Shown here: piece by piece, positions 37,330 through 46,127 of the stretch
Numbering within the stretch: the first letter of the stretch is position 1
How the letters are laid out: every line of letters starts with the position of its first letter
NCBI GenBank assembly: GCA_024642705.1
Contig: JAHEAQ010000002.1
Coordinates: 151,124-215,123, forward strand
Origin: Bacteroidota bacterium
GTDB lineage: Bacteria; Bacteroidota; Bacteroidia; Chitinophagales; Saprospiraceae
Direction: 5' to 3'
DNA length: 64,000 bases
Program-made: the position numbers and the translations under genes
The notes under the pieces: model-generated
Database searches by the model: none
Told to the model about the DNA's origin: nothing
Seen by the model: the letters and a program-made list of their open reading frames with translations, nothing else

Positions 37330-38835
37330 GTGCCAAATAAAAATGAAAGCGAAGTAATTTACCATGTTTTCCAGCGCAGCTTTTATGATAGCAATGGGGA
37401 TGGGCATGGAGATCTTAAAGGTCTTGAATTAAAGCTTGATTATTTAAATGAACTTGGAGTCAGTTCTATATTAATTTTACCTTTATACGATTCACCATTC
37501 TACCATAACTATTTTGCAAATAATTTTAGAAAAATTGATCCTACCTATGGGGGTTTAGAGGATTTTAAATCCTTAGTAAATGCAATACATGAAAGGGAAA
37601 TGAAAATTTATCTTGACATGGAAATACATTATGTTGCAGAAGATAACCACTGGTTTAAAGATTCATTTCAAAATCCAAATTCAATATATAGCAATCATAT
37701 TTTGTACAATGGACCAAATAATTGTGATCCAGAATCAATTATTTTTGATTTAACCTCACTCAAATCTTATAATGGTATTGAGAAAAAAGTTGCCAGCTTG
37801 AATCTAAAAAATCCAGTAATTAGGGATTTTATTTTTGAAGAATTTAAATTTTGGATTGACCCTTTTAACGATGGTAGTTTGAGGAGTGGGGTAGATGGTT
37901 TTAGAATTGATCACATGATGGATGATTTGGATTGGAAAGGCACGACAAAAGGTTTGTTGGCTAATTTTTGGAAACCTTTGTTTTCTAAATTGAAAACAAT
38001 AAATCCAAATGTTAAGTTTATGGGAGAGCAAGCAGATTGGGAATCCTTTGGTGTTGAATATTTTGTGGAATCAGATGTTGATTTTATGTTTGCCTTTCCA
38101 TTGAAATTTGCTATTGAAAGCTGGAACAAAGATAAAATAGTTCAAGTCATTGAATCTATGGAAAGAATGACGCCTGAGCAGAAATTCCAAATAATATTTA
38201 TTGAAAACCATGATACGAATAGATTTGCGACCGATGTTAACAATAATGAGCATAAATTAAGGATTGGGGCTGTGCTCAACTTATTATTAAAAGGAATACC
38301 TGCAATTTATTATGGCCAAGAGCTTGGAATGGAAGGTGCTGGTGGATTCAGTGCTTTTGGGCTCACGGATGGGAATGATATACCGAGAAGAGAGGCTTTC
38401 CCTTGGCAATCCGTAGTTGATTCGAGAGGGACAGCACTTTGGTATAAAGATACTGGTCCATGGTGGGATCAGACTATTTTAGCAGATCATAATGGAATTT
38501 CAGTAGAAGAACAAAAACATGATCCGAAATCATTGTATCATTTTTATAAAAATATTATTGGCATTAGAAATAAATATGAAAGTTTTTATAAAGGTGGAAT
38601 TTCAATTTTTGAAAATAATAACGACCAAATATTGAGCTTTCTACGATTCTGGAAAGAACAAACCTTTATCATACATTTAAATTTGTCATCTGAAACAAAT
38701 GAAATATCTAATTTAACAGAATCTCAAAAGATTAAAAATGGACAAATTATTTTTTCATATCCAACTGCGGTTCTAAATTCAAATAATATTTTATTGTTAG
38801 AACCATTTGGAATTCAAATTATACAATTATCCTAA
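37330..38835 (+). CDS. alpha-amylase family protein (GH13, trehalose synthase/oligo-glucosidase type), no signal peptide
   Basis: About 501 residues from GTG 37330. The GH13 regions are present: HVFQRSFYDSNGDGHGDLKGL (start of the barrel), YLDMEIHYVAEDN (region I), VDGFRIDHMM (region II with the nucleophile Asp), MGEQADW (region III with the acid Glu) and FIENHDTNRF (region IV). The GDGHGDLKGLE start is typical of trehalose synthase and oligo-1,6-glucosidase relatives. No signal peptide is seen, so it probably acts in the cytoplasm on maltose or short oligosaccharides. It converges on the PHP gene with only 3 bp between stops. The exact specificity is unclear. Confidence 0.88.
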   Translation: MPNKNESEVIYHVFQRSFYDSNGDGHGDLKGLELKLDYLNELGVSSILILPLYDSPFYHNYFANNFRKIDPTYGGLEDFKSLVNAIHEREMKIYLDMEIHYVAEDNHWFKDSFQNPNSIYSNHILYNGPNNCDPESIIFDLTSLKSYNGIEKKVASLNLKNPVIRDFIFEEFKFWIDPFNDGSLRSGVDGFRIDHMMDDLDWKGTTKGLLANFWKPLFSKLKTINPNVKFMGEQADWESFGVEYFVESDVDFMFAFPLKFAIESWNKDKIVQVIESMERMTPEQKFQIIFIENHDTNRFATDVNNNEHKLRIGAVLNLLLKGIPAIYYGQELGMEGAGGFSAFGLTDGNDIPRREAFPWQSVVDSRGTALWYKDTGPWWDQTILADHNGISVEEQKHDPKSLYHFYKNIIGIRNKYESFYKGGISIFENNNDQILSFLRFWKEQTFIIHLNLSSETNEISNLTESQKIKNGQIIFSYPTAVLNSNNILLLEPFGIQIIQLS

Positions 38836-38838
38836 AAA

Positions 38839-39948
38839 TTAATTTTGACTAACTTTAAATTTCATATTAGGGTGCACATTTCTGCTGATAATTGCATTTA
38901 AAATTTCAAAATCCAATTCAATTTCTCTTTTTTGCTCTAATACTCTCACATGTAACGTTTTTGTGGAATGAGGTTGAACCTCGATGACATCACTATTCAT
39001 TTGAAAACTAAACACAGAATTATTTTTTAAAAGATAAGCCGCATCAGAAGAATTGGTAACTTTCACTTTTAAGACAGAAGTTGGACCTATATAATCATCA
39101 AATTCAAAAGTTAAGGAAGAATTAATTAGTTTTTTCAGCCATTCTTCTCTTCCTACCAATAAATTATCAAACCAAGCGATGCATCTTCCATCAAATAAAG
39201 CTTCTTTTATTCCTTCTACAGTCCTTTCTTTAGCAAAAATTAGTGTAATAGGCCTATGTCCACCTTGCGCAATTCGATATTGGTAGTCAACTAATCCATG
39301 GATATCAGAAGTACCTAATGGAACAATTTGTTCATCAATCGAGATTTTTAGAGCCTCCTCTGAATAAGTCATATCATTCACTACCTCTATTCCATGAAGC
39401 AATTTTCTATCAATTAAAATTTGGTGCATATCTGTCATCTTTGCAACGCCATCTTCGCGTTGTCGAATCCAATCTGGATGGTTCCAAAAAACAAAAGCAC
39501 CTTGCCTATTAGCTTCTTCATATGCTTGGATAGGATCCTCAATAATTAATTGATTTGCATCTTGAATGAACAAAGCATTTGCATGTCCTGGTGGCATACT
39601 CCTGGTAATTTCAGCCCCATGAATGATCAGCAAATCATGCGGTTTTGCTATTTCACTCGCAATTATAAAGGATCTATTTCGATCAGGATGAGGAATGTCG
39701 TCTTTATGAGGTTGGTATTCTAGGTGTTCTGTCAAAGAAATGGCATCTAGACCATCCATTACTGCCTCCTCAACTCTAATATTGGGCCATACTGAACCAT
39801 CTGAAAAAACTGTATGGATATGCAAATCAGCTTTCAATGTGAGATATTCAGGGAGATCTGGGAATTGAATTTTCCGATCTGTATCTTGTCCATAGGCATA
39901 AATAATAATACTAAATGATATCAAAAAAAATTTTAGCCTCAATTTCAT
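38839..39948 (-). CDS. secreted PHP-domain phosphoesterase (Sb-PDE-like)
   Basis: The start at 39948 gives a signal peptide (MKLRLKFFLISFSIIIYAYG, then Q); a frame from 39990 adds an unlikely leader. The PHP metal-binding motifs are visible: KADLHIHTVFSDGSVWP, ISLTEHLEY, IIHGAEITRSMPPGHANALFI, FWNHPDW and LGTSDIHGL. The C-terminal 90 residues form a beta-rich domain (VQPHSTKTLHVRVLEQKR). The order fits the Sb-PDE group of exported phosphodiesterases. Its substrate is unknown, and cyclic nucleotides or phosphodiesters are only a possibility. Lone gene. Confidence 0.87.
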   Translation of the reverse strand: MKLRLKFFLISFSIIIYAYGQDTDRKIQFPDLPEYLTLKADLHIHTVFSDGSVWPNIRVEEAVMDGLDAISLTEHLEYQPHKDDIPHPDRNRSFIIASEIAKPHDLLIIHGAEITRSMPPGHANALFIQDANQLIIEDPIQAYEEANRQGAFVFWNHPDWIRQREDGVAKMTDMHQILIDRKLLHGIEVVNDMTYSEEALKISIDEQIVPLGTSDIHGLVDYQYRIAQGGHRPITLIFAKERTVEGIKEALFDGRCIAWFDNLLVGREEWLKKLINSSLTFEFDDYIGPTSVLKVKVTNSSDAAYLLKNNSVFSFQMNSDVIEVQPHSTKTLHVRVLEQKREIELDFEILNAIISRNVHPNMKFKVSQN

Positions 39949-40219
39949 GTTAGCTGATTTTGTGAATTTTTTGTTTAATGTTACAATCAAAAAGTGGTTT
40001 CAATTCATAGTTATTTTTCAAAACTGAGAAATGAAATTCTATTTTCAAATGTATATTGGTTAAAGTTTTATTGGCTTTAAGATACAATTTAAGATTAAGT
40101 TTTGCTGTCTGATTAAAAATATAAATCAAAATTTAATATTGACGTATGTTCCAAAAGTTAGTTTATATTATTAACTTAAATTTTCAATTATTTCAATAAA
40201 AAATAAAAAAGGATTTCAT

Positions 40220-41140
40220 ATGAAAAGAAGAAGTTTTATACAATCATCTGCATTGACAGCACCTTTCATAATAGGAGGATTTAAGAGTAAGTTTAGCGAG
40301 CAAAATTTGATTATTGAAGGGAAGAATAATTTTCAATTGAAATATGCACCGCATCTTGGAATGTTTAAAAATAGTGCTGGCGATGACCCAGTGGATCAGA
40401 TTAATTTTATGGCAGAAATGGGATTTCGAGCATTTGAAGACAACGGAATGATGAGCAGATCTATTGATGATCAAAATAGAATAGCAAAAGCATTAGAGAA
40501 AAATAATATGCAGATGGGTGTTTTTGTAGCGCATAAGATTTATTGGACTGAACCGAGTCTTACAAAAGGCAATAAAGAAATGGATGATGAATTTTTGGCA
40601 TCCATAAAAACTGCAGTGGATGTTGCTAAACGAGTGAATGCGAAATGGATGACTGTAGTACCTGGATTTGTAGATTTGCGCCAAGAAATGGGATATCAGA
40701 CTCAGAATGTTAAAAAAGTTCTAAAAAAAGCTTGTGATATATTGGAGCCGCATGGGCTGACAATGGTACTTGAGCCATTAAATTTTCGAGATCATCCGGG
40801 ATTGTTTTTGACTAAAGCTTCTCAAGGGTATGACATTTGTTCTAGTATTGGCAGTCCATCTTGTAAGATTTTATTTGATATTTATCACCAACAAATTTCT
40901 GAAGGAAACCTTATACCAAATATTGAGAAATCCTGGGATGAAATTGCTTATTTTCAGATAGGAGATAATCCAGGAAGAAAAGAACCGACAACTGGTGAAA
41001 TAAATTATAAAAATGTATTTAAATACATTCATTCCAGATCTTTTGAAGGAATTTTAGGCATGGAGCATGGTAATTTTAATGCAGGAAAAGAGGGAGAAGA
41101 GAAATTAATTAATGCTTATGTAGAATCAGATAAATTTTGA
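40220..41140 (+). CDS. sugar isomerase/epimerase-type TIM-barrel protein with Tat-like signal (hydroxypyruvate isomerase family)
   Basis: 306 residues. It begins MKRRSFIQSSALTAPFIIGG, a twin-arginine signal pattern (RRSFI, then a hydrophobic core). The body is an AP-endonuclease-2/xylose-isomerase-like barrel: MGFRAFEDNGMMSR, KWMTVVPGFVDLRQEMGYQTQNV, LVLEPLN-type Glu in MVLEPLNFRDHPGLFL, KILFDIYHQQISEGNLIPNI, FQIGDNPGRKEPTTGEINY and GILGMEHGNF. These resemble hydroxypyruvate isomerase (Hyi). Metal-dependent aldose-ketose isomerisation in the periplasm is inferred. A purine-rich AAAAAAGGA precedes the ATG by 6 nt. Confidence 0.87.
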   Translation: MKRRSFIQSSALTAPFIIGGFKSKFSEQNLIIEGKNNFQLKYAPHLGMFKNSAGDDPVDQINFMAEMGFRAFEDNGMMSRSIDDQNRIAKALEKNNMQMGVFVAHKIYWTEPSLTKGNKEMDDEFLASIKTAVDVAKRVNAKWMTVVPGFVDLRQEMGYQTQNVKKVLKKACDILEPHGLTMVLEPLNFRDHPGLFLTKASQGYDICSSIGSPSCKILFDIYHQQISEGNLIPNIEKSWDEIAYFQIGDNPGRKEPTTGEINYKNVFKYIHSRSFEGILGMEHGNFNAGKEGEEKLINAYVESDKF

Positions 41141-41552
41141 TATTTGGAGTAGTTCAGCTTAAATAATTTCTTATTGGTTTTTCTATTAAAAGAGTAATTA
41201 CATTTTGTACATATTCAAGCTTAATCTTATTGATATTAGTTTAAAGACTAAATTCGTGGCAAGAGGAGGCATATTTTGGGAAAATTATAATTCATTGCGA
41301 CATTTCCAGTATAAAATTTATTCTTCAGCAAAAGGGAAAGCATTAATTCCAGTCATTTATTTTAATATTGTATAATATTGAATTGGTATTTGCAAAAAGA
41401 AAATGTAAAAGATAGGAGAAAAGAAAAGCTGGTAATCAGACTTACTGAAGCCTTTTGTATAAAAATTGGGTGTCAAACGGCCCCCATTCTTCAGTGCTTT
41501 TGCATTGAAAAACGGAGAAACAAAAAAGACTGAAAACCAGCTATTTTCTTTA
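41141..41552. other. 412-bp intergenic region between convergent genes, with an imperfect hairpin
   Basis: No ORF is supported. The right half holds the nested inverted repeat annotated at 41424-41549. Nothing else was recognised. Confidence 0.5.
41424..41549. repeat. nested imperfect inverted repeat (possible terminator or mobile-element remnant)
   Basis: The outer arms AGCTGGT (41427-41433) and ACCAGCT (41536-41542) pair, extended by TCAG (41436-41439) with CTGA (41530-41533). An inner stem ACTGAAG (41444-41450) pairs with CTTCAGT (41489-41495). The outer right arm is followed by a T-rich stretch, so it could end transcription from the isomerase gene. Its size exceeds a normal terminator. 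Confidence 0.5.
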
Positions 41553-42923
41553 TTAATTGGAATAAATTATATATCCCCAAGGCTCAAGCGTAATCTGATT
41601 TTCTTTAATAACCATGTTCTCATCAGATTTTAAAATCATACTACCTGACCCTAAATCAAAATCTAAAATAAAACTTTTTTTCTTAGAAGTTAAATTTATA
41701 CAAATAATTAACATTTTGCCATCCTTTTCTCTTTTGAAAGCAAGCACGTCTTTATCTTCTAATAATCTTTCTGCTTTGCTGCCAAATTCTCCATTTCTTA
41801 ATGCTGGATATTCTTTTTTCAACTTTAATAATTGAGTATAAAAGTCCTTGTAAGCATAGTCTTTGAAACCTATATCATCTTTTTCGAAAAACTCTAACCT
41901 TCGCTTCAATGGTTCTTCTTGGCCTCCGTACACTAGGGGCATTCCTTCAAAAGTTGCGGCCAGAACAGCCATAGCTTTGTGAGCTTCACCCATTCTTTCG
42001 AATTCTGTTCCAGACCATGTATTTTCATCGTGATTAGAGGTGAAATTCATGTGGAAACCTTTGTTAAATTTTTCTTGGTCTGTTTTCACATAACTCCAAA
42101 TACTATCTACATTTGCTTCACCTTGAGCAATTTTATTCATAATATGGTGAAGGGTCCATCCATAATCTGCATGAAATCCACCTAGATTTCTTTGTTTTGG
42201 TACTTCACCTTCCGCTAAAAGGAAAATATCTCCTTCTGCTTTCAATTGCGCATTACAATCCATCCAGAAATCATCAGGAACACCGTGCGCAACATCCATT
42301 CTGAAGCCATCAATATTTCTTTCTTTTATCCAAAATTTCAAAGTCGAAATCATCTCTGCTCTCATTTCTTTATTGTCATAATTCAAATCTGCAACATCGG
42401 TCCATCCCCAAGATTTTCCAGTATTATAATCTATCGGATCAATAATTTCCCCTTTATCATTCTTAGTATACCATTCTGGATGCGCTGTAATCCATTTATT
42501 ATCCCAACCAGTATGATTCGGTACCCAATCAATAATTATTTTCATTCCAAGTTCATGGATTTTGTTAACCATTTTGTCAAAATCTTCTACCTTCCCATAT
42601 TCTGGATTTATGCCTTTATAATCTGCAACAGCATATGGCGATCCTAAAGAACCCTTTTTATTTTTCTCTGATATTGGGTTAATTGGCATCAACCAGATAA
42701 TATCTATGCCCATTTCTTTAATTCTTGGTAGATGAGAGGAAAAGGATTCAAATGTACCTTCTTTTGTAAACTGGCGCATGTTCACTTCATAAATTGTAGC
42801 ATCAATTGCCCACTCTGGCAAATCAGTAATTACTTGGTTGCTCTCAATTTGAGCAGGCTCAATATTTGAATTTTTACACGCAAAAATAGAAAGAATAAAA
42901 ATTAATAAAATTAGATGTCTCAT
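41553..42923 (-). CDS. alpha-amylase family lipoprotein (GH13)
   Basis: 456 residues with a lipoprotein signal (MRHLILLIFILSIFAC, Cys16). The GH13 barrel has WAIDATIYEVNMRQFTKEGTF at the start, then KIIIDWVPNHTGWDN (region I), IDGFRMDVAHGVP (region II, nucleophile Asp), LLAEGEVP (region III Glu) and NFTSNHDENTW (region IV). A C-terminal beta domain ends in ITLEPWGYIIYS. It should hydrolyse starch or maltodextrin at the periplasmic or outer-membrane face. It is the last gene of a three-gene minus-strand group (pgmB, GH65, GH13), with 40 bp after the GH65 stop. Confidence 0.93.
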   Translation of the reverse strand: MRHLILLIFILSIFACKNSNIEPAQIESNQVITDLPEWAIDATIYEVNMRQFTKEGTFESFSSHLPRIKEMGIDIIWLMPINPISEKNKKGSLGSPYAVADYKGINPEYGKVEDFDKMVNKIHELGMKIIIDWVPNHTGWDNKWITAHPEWYTKNDKGEIIDPIDYNTGKSWGWTDVADLNYDNKEMRAEMISTLKFWIKERNIDGFRMDVAHGVPDDFWMDCNAQLKAEGDIFLLAEGEVPKQRNLGGFHADYGWTLHHIMNKIAQGEANVDSIWSYVKTDQEKFNKGFHMNFTSNHDENTWSGTEFERMGEAHKAMAVLAATFEGMPLVYGGQEEPLKRRLEFFEKDDIGFKDYAYKDFYTQLLKLKKEYPALRNGEFGSKAERLLEDKDVLAFKREKDGKMLIICINLTSKKKSFILDFDLGSGSMILKSDENMVIKENQITLEPWGYIIYSN

Positions 42924-42963
42924 TGGTTGATTTATTGATTAATGAAAGGTTCGAAGATTCAAA

Positions 42964-45282
42964 TTATATATTTATGAGTTCTATAATTTCAAACGAATTG
43001 GCTTTTAAAAAATAAGAAGAATCTGAAATTAAGATTTGGATTTCTTTGCTACTCAAATTTTCTAATTTAATACCATTTTTATTTACAAATACTCGTATCA
43101 CACTATCTCTAAATTTAATTTTGAAATTGAAACTATCCCATTTTTCGGGCAATTTTGGATCAAAAAATAATTTGCCTTCCTTTACATTCATTCCGCCAAA
43201 ACCTTTGATTACACTCATCCAAGAACCTGCCATAGACGTGATATGAAGTCCATCTTCTGTATCATTATTGTAATCATCTAGATCTAATCTAGCAGTTCTT
43301 AAGTACATCTCATATGCTTTCGATGGCATATCTAATTTTGCAGCAAGTATAGCGTGGACACAAGGAGAAAGACTTGATTCGTGGACAGTTCTTTCTTCAT
43401 AAAAAAGAAAATTTCGTCGAATAGTTTCCATATCGAATTGATCCTGAAAGAAAAATAATCCTTGCAATACATCAGCCTGCTTTATAAAACATGACCTCAA
43501 AATCCGATCCCAAGACCAATTCTGATTCAATGGAAGATGCTTTTTATCTAGATCTTTAACCAATATTTGTTCCTTGTCGAGATAGTTATCTTGCTGAAGA
43601 ATAATACCTAATTCCTCATCATATGGCAAGTACATACAGTCAATTATTTCTTGCCATTTTGAAGTTTCAGCAACTTCTTCAAAATTTATTTTCTTTATAA
43701 GTTCTGAATATTTTTCAATATTTGATTTTTTCAATTTATGGATTGAATCAATCGTGAATCTTAAAGTCCAAATAGCAATATAATTTGTATACCAATTATT
43801 GTTAACATTATTTTCATATTCATTCGGGCCAGTAACTCCGAGCATCACATACTGGTTTTTCTTTGTAGAAAAATGAACCCTTTGTTCCCAAAATCTAGAT
43901 ATTCCAATTAAAACTTCCAGACCATATTTTTCTAAATAACTGTCTTTTCCTGTATATTTAATGTAATTGTGGATTGCATATGCTATTGCACCATTTCTAT
44001 GGATTTCTTCGAAAGTAATTTCCCATTCATTGTGACATTCTTCACCATTCATGGTAACCATAGGGTAGAGTGCTGCTCCATTTTTGAATCCCAGCATTTT
44101 AGCATTTTCGATTGCTTTTTGTAAATGCTTGTATCTATATATCAAAAGTGCCTCAGCTACAGATTCTTCTGCAGTACTCAGATAAAAAGGAATACAATAT
44201 GCTTCTGTATCCCAATATGTACTGCCTCCATATTTTTCTCCAGTAAATCCTTTAGGACCTATATTTAACCTAAAATCATCGCCAGAATAAGTTTGGTGAA
44301 GCTGAAAAATGTTAAACCTAATAGCTTGTTGTGCTGAATCGTCACCTATTATTTCAATATCTATATCCTGCCATTTTTTTTCCCAAATTTGTTTTTGAGC
44401 TTCTTTGAAGTGGTTATATCCTTTTTGATAAGATGATTTTGCCAATTGGACAGCATTTTCAATAAGTACTTTATCCTGGTGATTTAAAGAAGAAAGAATT
44501 GCGGCAAACTTAAATAATTGAATCGACTCACCTTCCACTAATGCAGAGGAGAAGGAACGTCCAACAGATTTTTCATTTACAAATTTATCATTGGCAATGA
44601 GCTCATTGGCTGTATTCTTATAACAAAAAACTTCTTGAGCAACAGCTACACCAAAATTAGTTTTCTTAGTGTTGGCAATTACAACACAGCTTTTTTGATC
44701 ACAAATAGAATTGAAATTGTACCAAAAATTTTCATTATAATTAGAATCCATATTACGAACATCAAAATCTACCATTGCATTTATTTTGATATTTGCCTTC
44801 CCTCGAATTAATTTGATGTTATAAGATATACATCCTAACTCTTTCTCTTTCAAAGAATTGAACCTTTCTGACTCTATTTTAATTACGCAACCATTTTCCA
44901 TTTCGACTTCGCATGTTCTTGATAATATTCCAGATTTCATGTCAAGTTCTCTTACAAAATGAGTTGTTTTTTGTTTTGCAAGGTCTAACCTTTCATTATT
45001 AATGTACACATCAATGAAATTCCAATTTGCTGAGTTGAGCACTTTTGCATAGTATTGTGGATAGCCATTTTTCCACCAACCAACCCGCGTTGTATCAGGA
45101 TAATATACGCCGCCAACATAATTACCAGGCAAACTATTGCCAGAAAAAAATTCTTCGAAATTAGCGCGTTGGCCTATTCTACCATTTCCTAGGCTAAAAA
45201 TACTTTCTGAAACTTTATTTTTATCAGGATGAAACCCTTCTTCGATAATTTTCCAAGGGTGAATTTTAAGATAATCCTTCAT
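42964..45282 (-). CDS. glycoside hydrolase family 65 phosphorylase (maltose phosphorylase type)
   Basis: 772 residues without a signal peptide. GH65 features are SESIFSLGNGRIGQRANFEEFF at the N-terminus, GEKYGGSTYWDTEAYCIPFYL in the (alpha/alpha)6 barrel, and ECHNEWEITFEEIHRNGAIAYAI (about residues 410-432) with the general-acid Glu of the family. MLGVTGPNEYENNVNNNWYTN and LSPCVHAILAA follow. Phosphorolysis of maltose would give glucose and beta-glucose-1-phosphate. Linkage specificity (maltose, trehalose, kojibiose) cannot be proven from sequence, but the neighbouring beta-phosphoglucomutase and amylase favour maltose. It starts 16 bp after the pgmB stop. Confidence 0.92.
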   Translation of the reverse strand: MKDYLKIHPWKIIEEGFHPDKNKVSESIFSLGNGRIGQRANFEEFFSGNSLPGNYVGGVYYPDTTRVGWWKNGYPQYYAKVLNSANWNFIDVYINNERLDLAKQKTTHFVRELDMKSGILSRTCEVEMENGCVIKIESERFNSLKEKELGCISYNIKLIRGKANIKINAMVDFDVRNMDSNYNENFWYNFNSICDQKSCVVIANTKKTNFGVAVAQEVFCYKNTANELIANDKFVNEKSVGRSFSSALVEGESIQLFKFAAILSSLNHQDKVLIENAVQLAKSSYQKGYNHFKEAQKQIWEKKWQDIDIEIIGDDSAQQAIRFNIFQLHQTYSGDDFRLNIGPKGFTGEKYGGSTYWDTEAYCIPFYLSTAEESVAEALLIYRYKHLQKAIENAKMLGFKNGAALYPMVTMNGEECHNEWEITFEEIHRNGAIAYAIHNYIKYTGKDSYLEKYGLEVLIGISRFWEQRVHFSTKKNQYVMLGVTGPNEYENNVNNNWYTNYIAIWTLRFTIDSIHKLKKSNIEKYSELIKKINFEEVAETSKWQEIIDCMYLPYDEELGIILQQDNYLDKEQILVKDLDKKHLPLNQNWSWDRILRSCFIKQADVLQGLFFFQDQFDMETIRRNFLFYEERTVHESSLSPCVHAILAAKLDMPSKAYEMYLRTARLDLDDYNNDTEDGLHITSMAGSWMSVIKGFGGMNVKEGKLFFDPKLPEKWDSFNFKIKFRDSVIRVFVNKNGIKLENLSSKEIQILISDSSYFLKANSFEIIELINI

Positions 45283-45298
45283 TTTGTTATGTAGCTTT

Positions 45299-45967
45299 CT
45301 ATTTTAATTTTGATAATATATTAATATCATTCTCACTCATATCTGCTAAATGGATTGTTGCATTATACAAAATAGATTTATCGCCAATGCCAATCGAATA
45401 AAAATTGCCATTTTGAGCAGCTTCAATACCCTTAAATGAATCTTCAATTACAACACATTCTTGTGGTTTCAAATTTAATTTTTCTGCCGCAAGCAAAAAT
45501 ACCTCAGGATCAGGTTTAGTTTTTGAAGTATTTGTACCATCGATGATAACATGAAATCTATCCATTAATTTAATAGCTTCTAAAATACCTCGGGCGTTTT
45601 TGCTTGCAGAGCCTAAAGCTATTTTTATCCCATATTGTTCACATTGATTCAACCAATTTATAACTCCGGGTAGGATGTTAGATTCATTTAAGTCTTTTAT
45701 CAATTCTAGATAATTGAAATTTTTACTTGCGGCTAATTTTAATTTGTCTTCATGGCTCATTGCTATTCCTCCAAGATTTAGAATAAAATCTAAGGATTCC
45801 ATTCTACTGATTCCTTTCAAATTTTCATTATCTGATTCTGAAAAATCTATTCCTAGTGAAATTGCTAAGTTTTTCCAAGCCAAGTAGTGGTAAATTGCTG
45901 TATCCACAATTACTCCATCTAAATCAAAAATAAGACATTTTATATTTTTCTTCCAGTCCATACACAT
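45299..45967 (-). CDS. pgmB: beta-phosphoglucomutase (HAD superfamily)
   Basis: 222 residues; starts at ATG 45967 or, two codons later, 45961. HAD motif I is FDLDGVIVDTA with nucleophile Asp15 and acid/base Asp17. The cap domain includes LAWKNLAISLGIDFSES and LKGISRMESLDFIL, typical of beta-PGM. Motif II is LGSASKNARGILEAI, motif III is KTKPDPEVFLLAAEKL and motif IV is VIEDSFKGIEAA. It converts beta-glucose-1-phosphate, the product of inverting maltose phosphorolysis, to glucose-6-phosphate. It is the first gene of the pgmB-GH65-GH13 operon. Confidence 0.95.
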   Translation of the reverse strand: MCMDWKKNIKCLIFDLDGVIVDTAIYHYLAWKNLAISLGIDFSESDNENLKGISRMESLDFILNLGGIAMSHEDKLKLAASKNFNYLELIKDLNESNILPGVINWLNQCEQYGIKIALGSASKNARGILEAIKLMDRFHVIIDGTNTSKTKPDPEVFLLAAEKLNLKPQECVVIEDSFKGIEAAQNGNFYSIGIGDKSILYNATIHLADMSENDINILSKLK

Positions 45968-46127
45968 TATTGCTTAGTGTAAAGTTAACACATTAGTCGG
46001 AAAACCAAAGACAAAGTGAAATTTTCAAAAAGGATAGTTTAAATTTAGTATAAGAATTCTTCAAAGAGTGGTTATAATTTAATTGGAATTGTTTTTGGAT
46101 ATATATTATTATAAAATATGAAGAGTT

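Noticed and set aside
42246-42647. 133-codon antisense frame inside the GH13 lipoprotein gene
   Set aside because: It overlaps catalytic regions of a clear GH13 gene and shows no motif of its own.
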